This document shows positions 1 to 7,929 of a stretch of DNA of 21,408 bases, in pieces (within the stretch, counting starts at the first letter, position 1; the number at the start of each line of letters is the position of its first letter). The DNA is taken from positions 1 to 21,408 of the forward strand of contig JBBRQD010000092.1 in assembly GCA_038227045.1 (NCBI GenBank), in the 5' to 3' direction. This DNA comes from JANXLS01 sp038227045. GTDB lineage: Bacteria > Planctomycetota > SZUA-567 > H5-PLA8. The position numbers were made by a program, and so were the translations under genes. Under the pieces are notes generated by a model. That model worked only from the letters and a program-made list of their open reading frames with translations, searched no databases and was not told the origin of the DNA.

Positions 1-204
1 AGCGTTCCGATAAACGAGTCTTTTCCCAACAGAAAACGACTGAATAGCAGATTGCACGATCAACGACTTCATGCGTATTGTTTGTTTCGAGATTTGGCTT
101 GCAATCGCATTACATAGCAGGGCCGACGCAGGTACTCCTGCTGCGGGGTGAGGGGTGGGCGCGGAATTATCCTGCAACCCACGATTTCCCCCAATTCCAG
201 CACA

Positions 205-2991
205 TCACGTTTCCATGCGCCAATAGAATTGAATAAATCCAATCACAAAGAAAATGCAATGTGGAATCAGCGGTGCCCAAACCGGCACTTTCAGGGAATG
301 CGTAAACAGCGTGATCACCGTGCCGTCGACGCCTAATTTCTTCGCGGCTTCGCAAAAACCGTAGTAAAACGCCGCGATCAGGGTGCTGTACGCAATCGAG
401 GTCACCGCGCTGCCGGCCGAATCGCTGAGCATCAGCGGCAGCGCCAGCCACAGCAGCAAAAAGCCCATCGCGAATTCACCGATGCGCCGGTACCAGTCCA
501 CCATCAGTTCCGGCTTGAATTCGCTGAGCTTCTTGAGTTCGTTCAGGCGCATGACTTTCGCGCCCAGTCGGTCGTTGTCGATATATTTCGGATCGACCGG
601 CCCCTTCCAGAAATCGACCCGCGTCTTGTGCTTTGCGATGGACGGCATCGCACCGGGATTCGTATAGGTGGCTTTGAGATCCAGGTTGTCATCCTCGATG
701 CGCTGGCCGCCAGGTTTCAGATCTTTCGACGCGGTCTCCGGCCCTTTATTCTTTTTAGCGTCCTTTTCCTTGTCTTTTTCTTTGTCTTTTCCGCCAAACG
801 GTCCGGCGGCCTGTTCCAGCAGCTTCTGTTCCTGTACGGCCGGATCGGTGAACAACTCCCAACCTTCGCGCCCGGCGTTCCATTTGACCACGTCGGCGAC
901 CAATTGCGGAATGCGCCGGTTTTTCTGTTCGCCCAGCAGATACACATGCATGTCGCGGCCCTGTTTTGTCGCGAAATTGTAACTGCCCATTTCGAAGAGC
1001 AGCGGCTGCTTGTTTTCGTCAAGCGTGTACAGCGCCAGCGACGACGGCTGCGAATTGCGGTGGTAGACTTGTGGCTTGAGAAAATCGCGATGCAGCATCA
1101 ATTCCGGCATCCACATTTCCCGCACGACGGTGACGCTGGCGCAGGCCAGAAATGCGAAAAGAATCGCCGGGCGCAAGGCGCGCTGCAATCTGACGCCGGA
1201 GGATTTGAGAATTAAATGTTCCTGATTGCGCACCAGCACCATCGCGCACATCATGCCAGCGATCAGCACTTCGAACGGCACGAGATCAAGCGAATAGTCG
1301 ATCGCTTGAATGCCATAAAACGCAAACACATCCCGCAGCGCCTCCGCCTGCGTGCGAATGGGCAGGCTGCCCATCGGTTCCGTGCTGTGCCGGATGCCGT
1401 CAATGATTTCGGTTAAATGTTCGATCAGATCGAACGCCGTGACCAGCCCGGCGATGCTCAGTATCACGACCAGTAACGGCGCCAGAAACGTAGTCCCGAT
1501 GTACCTGTCCGTGGTCCGGCGGAAGATGCTGACCGGCAGCCGCGCGATGATTCCGAAAAATCCAACGGGAGCCTGCCAGGCCACGCGGTAAGCAAGATCC
1601 ATTACCGAGGAAAAAAAACCTGGGCCATCGGGATCTTCGCTGCGTGTGCGCCGCAAAAATGCCGGCATGTGAATCATGAACCCGTGCTCATACATGCGCC
1701 ACAGGAAATAACCCCCAAGCAAGAAGAGTATATTGGGCAGATACTGGGGCGGACAAAACTTCGCCATCTTGTCCCAGTTGCCGGAACTCGAGAGCGTTTT
1801 GGCGACGATGGTCAGCGGATAATAAAGGAGCGCGTACAGCGACAGCCCCAGCAGAAAGCCGATCATGCGGTTGCTCTTGTTGACCAGCAACCCCAGGCCA
1901 ATGCCGAGAAAAATCATCGAAATGGGCAGGGTGCTCAACGCGATCTTGCGGTGAAATTCAATGGTGTCCTGCCGCATGCGGTCCGTCGCGCCGCCTTGTC
2001 CGACGATGGATTCCATGTGCAGCTTGGTGTCGTTCCAGCCGTTTGAGATCAGCGCGGGCGCGGGGGCGTCGAGCGGCGAACCGGTCGCGGCCAGCGCCCC
2101 ATAATCGGACGCGCGGCGCAGCATGAATTTCCAGCGCCGATGTTCGTCGTGCGCGATTTTTCGCGCATCATCCAGATTTTCGCGCCAGCTTTTCTGCCCG
2201 CGCGTGTTGCCGATCGGAATCAATGCGCCAATGTCCGGCAACTGAATACGCAAGGCAATTTCGTCGGCCGTGTTGAACTGATCGCCGTAGGTCTGCACGT
2301 TCGCGAGAAAAATGGAGAGCGCGTGGTCGGCCGTGTTCTTGGGATCCCCGCCGGCCACGTTGAATTGATGATCGTCGGCCAGCACCGTCTGCATGATCTT
2401 GCTGTTTAAAAAATCGACAATCTGGATTGGGCGCATTTCCTTTCCGTCGTTGCCGGTAATCTTGGGCAGCATGTTGATGCGCGTGAACTTGTTCGCGTCC
2501 GGATGGATGGACATGCTGCCGCCGGGTTTGTCAAGCGTCTTGATGAACGATTCGGGCTTGTTGAGCTGCAGCACGGATGTGCGAATCGTGTCGTTGCCCC
2601 AGCGCACGCCGGTATCTTGAAGCCACAGCGAGCAGATGGAAATCACCACGCTGCAAAAGAGCAGCGGCCAGACGTAACGGCGCAACGCGGCTCCGCCGGC
2701 CTGAGCGGCCAATATTTCGCTCTCGGCGCTCAAACGTCCGAAGACCATGATCGTGGCGATCATCGTCGCCGGCGGAAGCGCCAGCGTCAGCGCGCGCGGC
2801 AGAATGAACGGCGCGAGCATCAGCACTTGCGCGTAGCCCACGCCGAAATTATCGAGTTCCGCACCCATCTGAAACGCCACGAGCAGCAGCCAGAAAATCG
2901 TCATCGCCAGCAACGTCAGGGCAAACGACACGAAGAACTCGCGCTGCACGTACCACATCAAAGTATAGGCCGGCCGAAAAATCTTAAACAT
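205..2991 (-). CDS. lptF/lptG: LptF-LptG fused LPS export permease (two YjgP/YjgQ domains)
   Basis: LptF and LptG are the inner-membrane subunits that, with the ATPase LptB, extract LPS and pass it to the periplasmic bridge; each is normally a separate protein of about 360 residues. This single 928-residue chain carries two complete copies of that architecture. Half 1 (about 1-460) has N-terminal membrane helices, a large periplasmic part (about 130-370), then C-terminal helices beginning near ILALSTLP-like residues around 378. Half 2 (about 490-928) repeats the pattern and contains the cytoplasmic stretch NQEHLILKSSGV, typical of the family, ending with several helices. A Lys/Glu/Asp-rich run (KDKEKDKEKDAKKNK) interrupts the periplasmic part of half 2. 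I chose the ATG at 2991 because GGAACGGAG lies just upstream; a TTG 36 nt earlier in frame has no such site. It is the last gene of a three-gene minus-strand operon. The family assignment is firm; function as both subunits is inferred. Confidence 0.9.
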   Translation of the reverse strand: MFKIFRPAYTLMWYVQREFFVSFALTLLAMTIFWLLLVAFQMGAELDNFGVGYAQVLMLAPFILPRALTLALPPATMIATIMVFGRLSAESEILAAQAGGAALRRYVWPLLFCSVVISICSLWLQDTGVRWGNDTIRTSVLQLNKPESFIKTLDKPGGSMSIHPDANKFTRINMLPKITGNDGKEMRPIQIVDFLNSKIMQTVLADDHQFNVAGGDPKNTADHALSIFLANVQTYGDQFNTADEIALRIQLPDIGALIPIGNTRGQKSWRENLDDARKIAHDEHRRWKFMLRRASDYGALAATGSPLDAPAPALISNGWNDTKLHMESIVGQGGATDRMRQDTIEFHRKIALSTLPISMIFLGIGLGLLVNKSNRMIGFLLGLSLYALLYYPLTIVAKTLSSSGNWDKMAKFCPPQYLPNILFLLGGYFLWRMYEHGFMIHMPAFLRRTRSEDPDGPGFFSSVMDLAYRVAWQAPVGFFGIIARLPVSIFRRTTDRYIGTTFLAPLLVVILSIAGLVTAFDLIEHLTEIIDGIRHSTEPMGSLPIRTQAEALRDVFAFYGIQAIDYSLDLVPFEVLIAGMMCAMVLVRNQEHLILKSSGVRLQRALRPAILFAFLACASVTVVREMWMPELMLHRDFLKPQVYHRNSQPSSLALYTLDENKQPLLFEMGSYNFATKQGRDMHVYLLGEQKNRRIPQLVADVVKWNAGREGWELFTDPAVQEQKLLEQAAGPFGGKDKEKDKEKDAKKNKGPETASKDLKPGGQRIEDDNLDLKATYTNPGAMPSIAKHKTRVDFWKGPVDPKYIDNDRLGAKVMRLNELKKLSEFKPELMVDWYRRIGEFAMGFLLLWLALPLMLSDSAGSAVTSIAYSTLIAAFYYGFCEAAKKLGVDGTVITLFTHSLKVPVWAPLIPHCIFFVIGFIQFYWRMET

Positions 2992-3062
2992 CAACTCCGT
3001 TCCAGAATACTGGGTTGAAAGGTTCAAATTCCGAACCCGAACTAAAAACCTTCAACCGTTAT

Positions 3063-4151
3063 TTATTCCATCCGATCCAAAACGTGCGCGCAACTCGTCA
3101 AAACCATCTCCGGCTTCACCCAAATCAAACAGGCTCGGTCTACCCGTTCGCAGGTCGTCTTCCAGCACGGGTGGCAATCGACGCCGCCCGTCTGAACGCG
3201 GTGTCCGCTGCCATAAGCACCGTTGCGCAGCGGATCGGTGGCGCCGAAAATCGCCACGGTGCGGATCTGCAGCGCGACAGCCAGGTGCAGCGGACCCGTG
3301 TCGTTGCTCACGAACAGCGCGGCTTGCACCGTGAGCGCCGCGAGTTCGCGCAGATTTGTTTTCGGCGCGAGGAACGCGCCGCTATTCGGCCCGCCGGCGA
3401 TCGACACGATGGTCTGCGCCGCTGTCAATTCCTCGTCGCCGGCCCACGTCACGATCACCGGCAGCTTGCGCTGCTCGACAAGCCCCTTCGCCACCTCGCC
3501 GAACATCTCCGGCGGATAGCGCTTGGTGAACCACGTCGCGCCCGGATTGATGATCGCGTATTTCAGCGCCGCGCCAGAATCGTCCAGAAGCGCGCACTCC
3601 TTTAGAAAGGGGCGCATCGACGCGATCTCGGCCGCGTAATTGGGCATGACCCATTCCGGCTTGTCCGGCAATGCGACACTCAGCGGTTTGAGCAGCGAAA
3701 TATTTTTTTCGACGACATGCACCGCTTCTTCCGGCGGCCTGATGCGCTCGTTGGCAAACACCAGATTGAATTCGCGGCTGTCTTCGCCTTTGAAACCGAT
3801 GCGCCGTTTCGCGCGGCTCCACCACGACACCAGCCCGCTCTTGGTCAGCCCCTGAAAATCGACGGCGATATCGTATTTTTGCGCGACCAGTTCTTTTCGA
3901 AATGCGCTCAAATCCTTCATGCCTTCCAGAATCTTGCTGTTGCCGAGTTTGAACGCATGGCGCGGAAAGACGTGAAACGTATTCACCAACGGGTGCCCTT
4001 GCATCACCGAATGTGACAGCTTCTCGATCGCCCAGCCGATGTGTGCCTCGGGGAATTTTCGCCGCAGGGCCACCAGTGACGGGACCGTATGCAAGCAATC
4101 GCCAAACGCGGATAACCGGACGATCAAAATACGTGGACTGCCAGCACTCAC
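3063..4151 (-). CDS. GT9-family heptosyltransferase (WaaC/WaaF-like)
   Basis: This is a GT-B glycosyltransferase of family 9, the family that adds ADP-activated heptose to the LPS inner core at the cytoplasmic face of the inner membrane. The N-terminus (ILIVRLSAFGDCLHTVPSL) is the family signature; Asp18 corresponds to the proposed catalytic Asp near the start of WaaC. The nucleotide-sugar site SNDTGPLHLAVAL followed by VAIFGATDP lies near residue 285. The C-terminus has the Cys pattern CHPCWKTTC...RACLIWVKPEMV found in this family. The length of 362 residues is normal. The GTG start at 4151 is supported by GAGG with a 7-nt spacer; no alternative start fits the signature better. The gene lies 19 nt downstream of a GT4 glycosyltransferase gene and upstream of the LPS permease gene, supporting a role in LPS or a similar glycolipid. 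The exact donor and acceptor cannot be read from sequence. Confidence 0.88.
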   Translation of the reverse strand: MSAGSPRILIVRLSAFGDCLHTVPSLVALRRKFPEAHIGWAIEKLSHSVMQGHPLVNTFHVFPRHAFKLGNSKILEGMKDLSAFRKELVAQKYDIAVDFQGLTKSGLVSWWSRAKRRIGFKGEDSREFNLVFANERIRPPEEAVHVVEKNISLLKPLSVALPDKPEWVMPNYAAEIASMRPFLKECALLDDSGAALKYAIINPGATWFTKRYPPEMFGEVAKGLVEQRKLPVIVTWAGDEELTAAQTIVSIAGGPNSGAFLAPKTNLRELAALTVQAALFVSNDTGPLHLAVALQIRTVAIFGATDPLRNGAYGSGHRVQTGGVDCHPCWKTTCERVDRACLIWVKPEMVLTSCAHVLDRME

Positions 4152-4170
4152 GGAGAATCCTCAATTCGTT

Positions 4171-5286
4171 TTATTGTTCAACGCCAATCAATTCCCGATA
4201 CGCATTCGCCACGCCCTCGACCATTGCGTTGGCGGAAAAAAACGCGCGCGCCCGGACACGGGCATTGTCACCCATGCGTGTGCGGCGCGCGCTGTCTTCG
4301 CGCAGGGCCAGAATCGACTGGCTCAAAGTTTTCGTATCGCCGACGTTAAAGATAACACCAGTCTCGCCATCTTCAACGACTTCAATCATTCCGCCCGCGC
4401 GCGAGATCGCCGCGGGCAGGCCCGCGCCCTGTGATTCGATCAGCGCCGTGCACAGTCCTTCGGCCTCGCTGGCGTAAACAGCCATCGAAGCGGCCGCCCA
4501 TAAAGGGCGCAGATCCGTCAGAAAACCCAGAAAATGAACGTGTGTGCCGAGACCCAGCTTTGCAGCGGATTGAGTCAACGGTTCCTGCAATGTTCCAATT
4601 CCGGCAAACGCAAGATGGACGCCCGGAAGCCCGCGTTCCTTCAGAGTTCGGTTGCACAAAACGAGCGCGTCGAGCATGTCGCCCTGGCGCTTCTCGGAAG
4701 TCAGCGCCGCGGCATGTGCGACGAGAAACGCGTCCGGCGGAATGCCGTGCCGTTCGCGAAACGCACGCACGTCCGGCGCGTCAGACGCGAGCGGTTCCGG
4801 AAAATCCATTCCGCTGTACACCACGCGGATTTTTTCCGAAGGTATGCCCGCGTTCAAAAGTTCGGTCTTCACCGCGCCGCTGATCGCAATTACGCGATCG
4901 ATGCGCCCGCTGTACTTGCCGCGTCCTTTTAGTTTGAAAACGGTGCGGCGGTGCGCGACGACTTTCAAGTCCTTGAGCATCGAAAAGCGCGCGGCCATCT
5001 TACCCGGCAGCACGGCATGTCCGTCGTGAAGATGCAGAATCTCCGGGCGTTCAGTGCGCAGCAAGCCGGCAAGCTGCAACGCGCCAAAGACATCGAGCTC
5101 ACCACGCACGCGCAGCGCCCGGGTTTCAATCTTCTCTGCCGCGCAGCGTTCCAGCAGCGGCGAGCCGGGCGGCGCCGCAACCAGAGCGCGCTGCCCTCGC
5201 ACCCGCAGTCCGCGCGCAAGCAAATAAATCTGATTCTCGCCGCCGCGCCAGGTTCGCGCGGTGGATAAATGAATGCTGGTAATCAT
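4171..5286 (-). CDS. GT4-family glycosyltransferase
   Basis: A 371-residue GT-B glycosyltransferase. The N-terminal half holds the acceptor-side domain, with a Gly-rich loop around residues 13-18 (WRGGEN) and HLHDGHA near 85. The C-terminal half has the GT4 hallmarks: LTSEKRQGD near 196-203, taking the place of the usual phosphate-binding Lys/Arg, and the EX7E motif as Glu276 and Glu284 inside ASEAEGLCTALIESQGAGLP. It probably adds a sugar to a lipid-linked glycan on the cytoplasmic side of the membrane. It is the first gene of the minus-strand operon with the GT9 enzyme and LptFG, so it likely contributes to LPS core or O-glycan. The ATG at 5286 has no clear Shine-Dalgarno sequence; a TATATC hexamer (+ strand 5293-5298) sits so close that a very short or absent leader is possible. 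Sugar specificity is unknown. Confidence 0.88.
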   Translation of the reverse strand: MITSIHLSTARTWRGGENQIYLLARGLRVRGQRALVAAPPGSPLLERCAAEKIETRALRVRGELDVFGALQLAGLLRTERPEILHLHDGHAVLPGKMAARFSMLKDLKVVAHRRTVFKLKGRGKYSGRIDRVIAISGAVKTELLNAGIPSEKIRVVYSGMDFPEPLASDAPDVRAFRERHGIPPDAFLVAHAAALTSEKRQGDMLDALVLCNRTLKERGLPGVHLAFAGIGTLQEPLTQSAAKLGLGTHVHFLGFLTDLRPLWAAASMAVYASEAEGLCTALIESQGAGLPAAISRAGGMIEVVEDGETGVIFNVGDTKTLSQSILALREDSARRTRMGDNARVRARAFFSANAMVEGVANAYRELIGVEQ

Positions 5287-5299
5287 GGAATGGATATAG

Positions 5300-5375
5300 C
5301 GTAGGACGGGCTGCCAGCCCGTCCAGTCTCAAATCGCGAAGTATTATACTGGACGGACTGGCAGTCCGTCCTACG
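5300..5375. repeat. Two-armed intergenic inverted repeat (hairpin within hairpin)
   Basis: The left arm 5300-5327 and right arm 5348-5375 are 28 nt each and inverted, separated by 20 nt, with 3 mismatches. Each arm is itself nearly palindromic: the left has ACGGG-CTGCCAG-CCCGT, the right ACGGA-CTGGCAG-TCCGT. The G/C to A/T change is matched on both sides inside the right arm, so the small hairpin is kept. It fills the divergent space between the GT4 gene and murJ. From memory, similar ACGGxCTGxCAGxCCGT units are dispersed in Verrucomicrobiota and Planctomycetota genomes; I could not check copy number. Confidence 0.8.
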
Positions 5376-5378
5376 TAC

Positions 5379-5406
5379 TTTACAAACCGCGCGTTTTTCG
5401 TAAAAC
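5379..5406 (+). promoter_or_regulatory. Candidate murJ promoter (-35 TTTACA, -10 TAAAAC)
   Basis: TTTACA at 5379-5384 matches the sigma-70 -35 consensus at 5 of 6 positions, and TAAAAC at 5401-5406 matches the -10 at 4 of 6, with a 16-nt spacer. A start point about 7 nt after the -10 would fall on or next to the murJ ATG at 5413, which lacks a Shine-Dalgarno sequence, so a leaderless mRNA is possible. This is pattern reading only. Confidence 0.25.
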
Positions 5407-5412
5407 GTCTCC

Positions 5413-7617
5413 ATGCAAAAAAAGAAAAAGAAGCCGGACGTGCCCAAATCTGCGGAAAGCGCCGGCACTTCCGAAAACGTAGCACCGACACTCTCATCCG
5501 AAATCGGTGCGTCGGCCGCTGTTGTTGCCACTCAAAAAAACGATCCCGAGGACATCGCGGCATCATCGCCCGCGGCACCCCCCCCAGTCGTCGCCACGGG
5601 GACAGACGATCCCGAGGACAGCGGCCACGCCATGCTCGGCTCGGCATTTGTCGTCGGGTTGATGACCATCGTCAGCCGCCTGACCGGCCTCTGGCGCTTT
5701 CGCGTCATGGGATCGTTTTTCGGCGCATCGGGCGTGGCGGACGCGTTCAATTTTGCATTCATCTTTCCCAATCTCACGCGCCGGCTTTTTGGCGAAGGAT
5801 TGCTGACCAGCGTCTTCGTGCCGGTTTTTTCCGATCGGCTGGCCAAAGGCGAAAAAGACGCCGCCAACCGCACCGCCTCGGTGCTGCTGATTCGTCTCAC
5901 TTATTTCTTGAGCTTCATTTGTGTCGCCATTGTCGCAGTGTCGATGCTGGTGCGGCTAACGCTTGCGGGACCGATGGGGTTTTCAGAGAACACGCTGCTG
6001 GCGTTTAAACTCTTCGAAGCGCTGCTGCCGTATTGCGTGGTGATCAACGTCGCCGCCGTGCTAATGGCTATTCTCAATTCGCTCGGCCATTTCTGGATGC
6101 CGGCCTTCGCGCCGGTGCTGCTCAACGTTCTGGTGGTTGCGGCGTGTTATTTCGGCCTGCCGCTTTTCGGCACGCCTCCCGAATCGCAAATCTGGGCCGT
6201 GGTTATCGCCGTGCTGATCGGTGGCTTCGTGCAATTGTTCGTGCAGATTCCGCCCGCGCGCGCGGGTGGCTTTAAATTCACGTTCAAGAACGATCCGTCC
6301 GATCCCGGCTACCTCGAAGTAATGGCCAATTTCAAACCCGTGGTCCTGATGGTCGCCGTGTTTCAAGCGAACGTTCTGATGGACAATCTGATCGCGCAGT
6401 GGTTCATCCCCGGCAGCGGACCGGTGACGTACATGAACATGGGCACGAGCGTGTATCAAATGGCCTGGGCGATCATCGCGCTGGCCATTGGCGTCGCGGC
6501 GCTGCCGATGCTCTCGCGGCAGTGGGCGCAGGAAAAGACGAAGGAGTTTCATTCGACGCTCACCACCGCGCTGCGTTACGCGGTCTTCGCGTCGATTCCC
6601 TGCACGGTCGGCGCGCTGCTGCTTTCGGACGACATCGTCCGCTTTCTGTACGGCGCGGGTAAGTTTCTGGCCCACGACGGCGAGCCCGTCCGCCGCACCA
6701 GCGGGGTCGTGTTCTATTCGTGCCTGGGCCTCGTCTTTTACAGCGTCAATTCCATCCTCGTCCGAGCGCTCTATGCGATGAAAGACATGAAAACGCCCAC
6801 GCGCACGCTGTTTCATTCCGTGCTCTTGAATCTCGGTCTGAATCTATTCTTCGTGTTGATCGCTCCGCGCATCGCGGAAGCGTTGCGCGGCACGGCTGAA
6901 AACTGGGTGAAATTGTCCGCAACCGACGCGGCACAAGCGGGGCCATCGACAGCCGTGACCCGGCTCTTCGCCATGGACGCGTACAATCTCGTCGGCGCAT
7001 TCGGAAATTTAAGAGAAAGCGGCATCATTCTGGCCAGCACGATCAGCACCGCATGGCAGACCTGGGCGCTGGCCAAAGCCGTGCGCGCCCGTTTGACAGC
7101 CACTGCGACGCCGGCGTTGACTTCCGATTTCTCACTGAAAATCTTCGGCGTCGCCGCCTGTTCGGCGCTGCTGGGCCTGGCTGTCTACCGCTATTACGCG
7201 ACCAAGGACAAAGACTCCGAAACGCTCTTCGCATTTGGTTACGGCGCGGCCGCGTTCCTCGCCCCGATGATCTTCATCGGCCAGGATTTTTGCGCGCGCC
7301 AATTCAAAGTCGTCCGCACGAAATTGGGATTGAACGAAGACGATCCGATTCCAGTCGACCAGATCCCCGAAGCACTGAAATTCCAGCACGCGCTGTTCAC
7401 ATCGCTTTCGGCCTCGGCCGTCATGGGCCTGATGGTCTGGGCGGTCCGCGACAGCCTGCCGCCGGAAGGGCGCACCGGCCTGCAAGTCGAGCAGCGCGCG
7501 CTCGCCCCGGTGGTGGCGGGAATCCTGGTCTATTCCATCGCCTCCAGCGCGCTCATGTCGCGCGAATACGAAGAACTTACCATGCTCTTCCGGCGCAAGT
7601 TCACTCGAGGAAAGTAG
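5413..7617 (+). CDS. murJ: Lipid II flippase MurJ with long N-terminal extension
   Basis: MurJ (MviN) is the MOP-superfamily membrane protein that flips lipid II across the inner membrane for peptidoglycan synthesis. The core begins at about residue 74 (MLGSAFVVGLMTIVSRLTGL) and continues with VADAFNFAFIFPNLTRRLFG. By alignment from memory, Arg89, Arg95, Asp110 and Arg123/124 correspond to functionally important E. coli residues, and the later VAALPMLSRQWAQ is also typical. At 734 residues it is about 200 longer than usual: roughly 73 residues of Lys/Pro/Ala-rich probably disordered sequence precede the first helix, and extra sequence lies within and after the core. The extension contains a short duplicated NDPED/DDPED element. 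ATG 5413 was kept because the frame is open with coding-like composition; an internal ATG at 5632 lacks a well-spaced Shine-Dalgarno site. It is divergent from the LPS operon. Confidence 0.92.
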   Translation: MQKKKKKPDVPKSAESAGTSENVAPTLSSEIGASAAVVATQKNDPEDIAASSPAAPPPVVATGTDDPEDSGHAMLGSAFVVGLMTIVSRLTGLWRFRVMGSFFGASGVADAFNFAFIFPNLTRRLFGEGLLTSVFVPVFSDRLAKGEKDAANRTASVLLIRLTYFLSFICVAIVAVSMLVRLTLAGPMGFSENTLLAFKLFEALLPYCVVINVAAVLMAILNSLGHFWMPAFAPVLLNVLVVAACYFGLPLFGTPPESQIWAVVIAVLIGGFVQLFVQIPPARAGGFKFTFKNDPSDPGYLEVMANFKPVVLMVAVFQANVLMDNLIAQWFIPGSGPVTYMNMGTSVYQMAWAIIALAIGVAALPMLSRQWAQEKTKEFHSTLTTALRYAVFASIPCTVGALLLSDDIVRFLYGAGKFLAHDGEPVRRTSGVVFYSCLGLVFYSVNSILVRALYAMKDMKTPTRTLFHSVLLNLGLNLFFVLIAPRIAEALRGTAENWVKLSATDAAQAGPSTAVTRLFAMDAYNLVGAFGNLRESGIILASTISTAWQTWALAKAVRARLTATATPALTSDFSLKIFGVAACSALLGLAVYRYYATKDKDSETLFAFGYGAAAFLAPMIFIGQDFCARQFKVVRTKLGLNEDDPIPVDQIPEALKFQHALFTSLSASAVMGLMVWAVRDSLPPEGRTGLQVEQRALAPVVAGILVYSIASSALMSREYEELTMLFRRKFTRGK

Positions 7618-7929
7618 GAAAACTTTTCTCTCGCAAAGACGCAAAGGCGCAAAGAAAAGACAAGACGACGGGAGGCAAGTAGAAACGCGTGGACCCATGC
7701 GCCGCCTTGTCCCCAATAACTTTCCAACTGTCCCCATTTTTTCTTCGCCGTTCTTTGCGCCTTTGCGTCTTTGCGAGTGAATAAACACGATGCGGAACGA
7801 GCACATATTTTAAACTTTGTTTAGTGACTCTCGCCCCTGCGAACGTATCATACTATAGAAGGGTTTGGCGGTTCGCATACGCCCACCGGATCTTCGAACG
7901 CGCCGTGCTAATTTAAGGAGTCACCGAAT
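7618..7929. other. 312-bp intergenic region between murJ and the envelope cluster
   Basis: It holds the inverted-repeat element at 7630-7777 and then about 150 bp of leader for the next gene. A run resembling a -10 box (TATCATACTAT, about 7846-7856) is present, but I find no convincing -35. AAGGAG at 7915-7920 is the ribosome binding site for the ATG at 7930. No gene is seen. Confidence 0.5.
7630..7777. repeat. 148-bp element with perfect 27-bp inverted ends
   Basis: The left end 7630-7656 (starting CTCGCAAAGACGCAAAGGCG) is the exact reverse complement of the right end 7751-7777, with 94 nt between. It begins 13 nt after the murJ stop. From memory the CGCAAAGACGCAAAGG unit is a widespread dispersed repeat of planctomycete and verrucomicrobial intergenic DNA. 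There is no internal gene, so it resembles a small non-autonomous repeat unit; it could also end murJ transcription by folding into a long stem. Confidence 0.85.

Noticed and set aside
127..145. Hairpin GCAGG-TACT-CCTGC downstream of the LPS operon as a terminator
   Set aside because: The stem is only 5 bp and no T-run follows on the minus strand; the 1-204 region otherwise shows no gene or signal.
3025..3027. TTG as the start of the LptF-LptG gene
   Set aside because: The ATG at 2991 has a GGAACGGAG site and begins right before the usual N-terminal amphipathic segment; the TTG adds 12 residues without support.
3382..4164. 260-codon minus-strand frame overlapping the heptosyltransferase
   Set aside because: A different frame of the same strand, with no motif; the heptosyltransferase frame carries all the family signatures.
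5300..5375. Short frames with TDCQSV-like or DGLAARP-like peptides across the repeat
   Set aside because: These peptides are translations of the palindrome itself and recur wherever the repeat occurs; they are not evidence of genes.
7630..7806. Short frames containing FAPLRLCERK-type peptides
   Set aside because: They translate the CGCAAAGACGCAAAGG repeat, which creates false small genes in many annotations.
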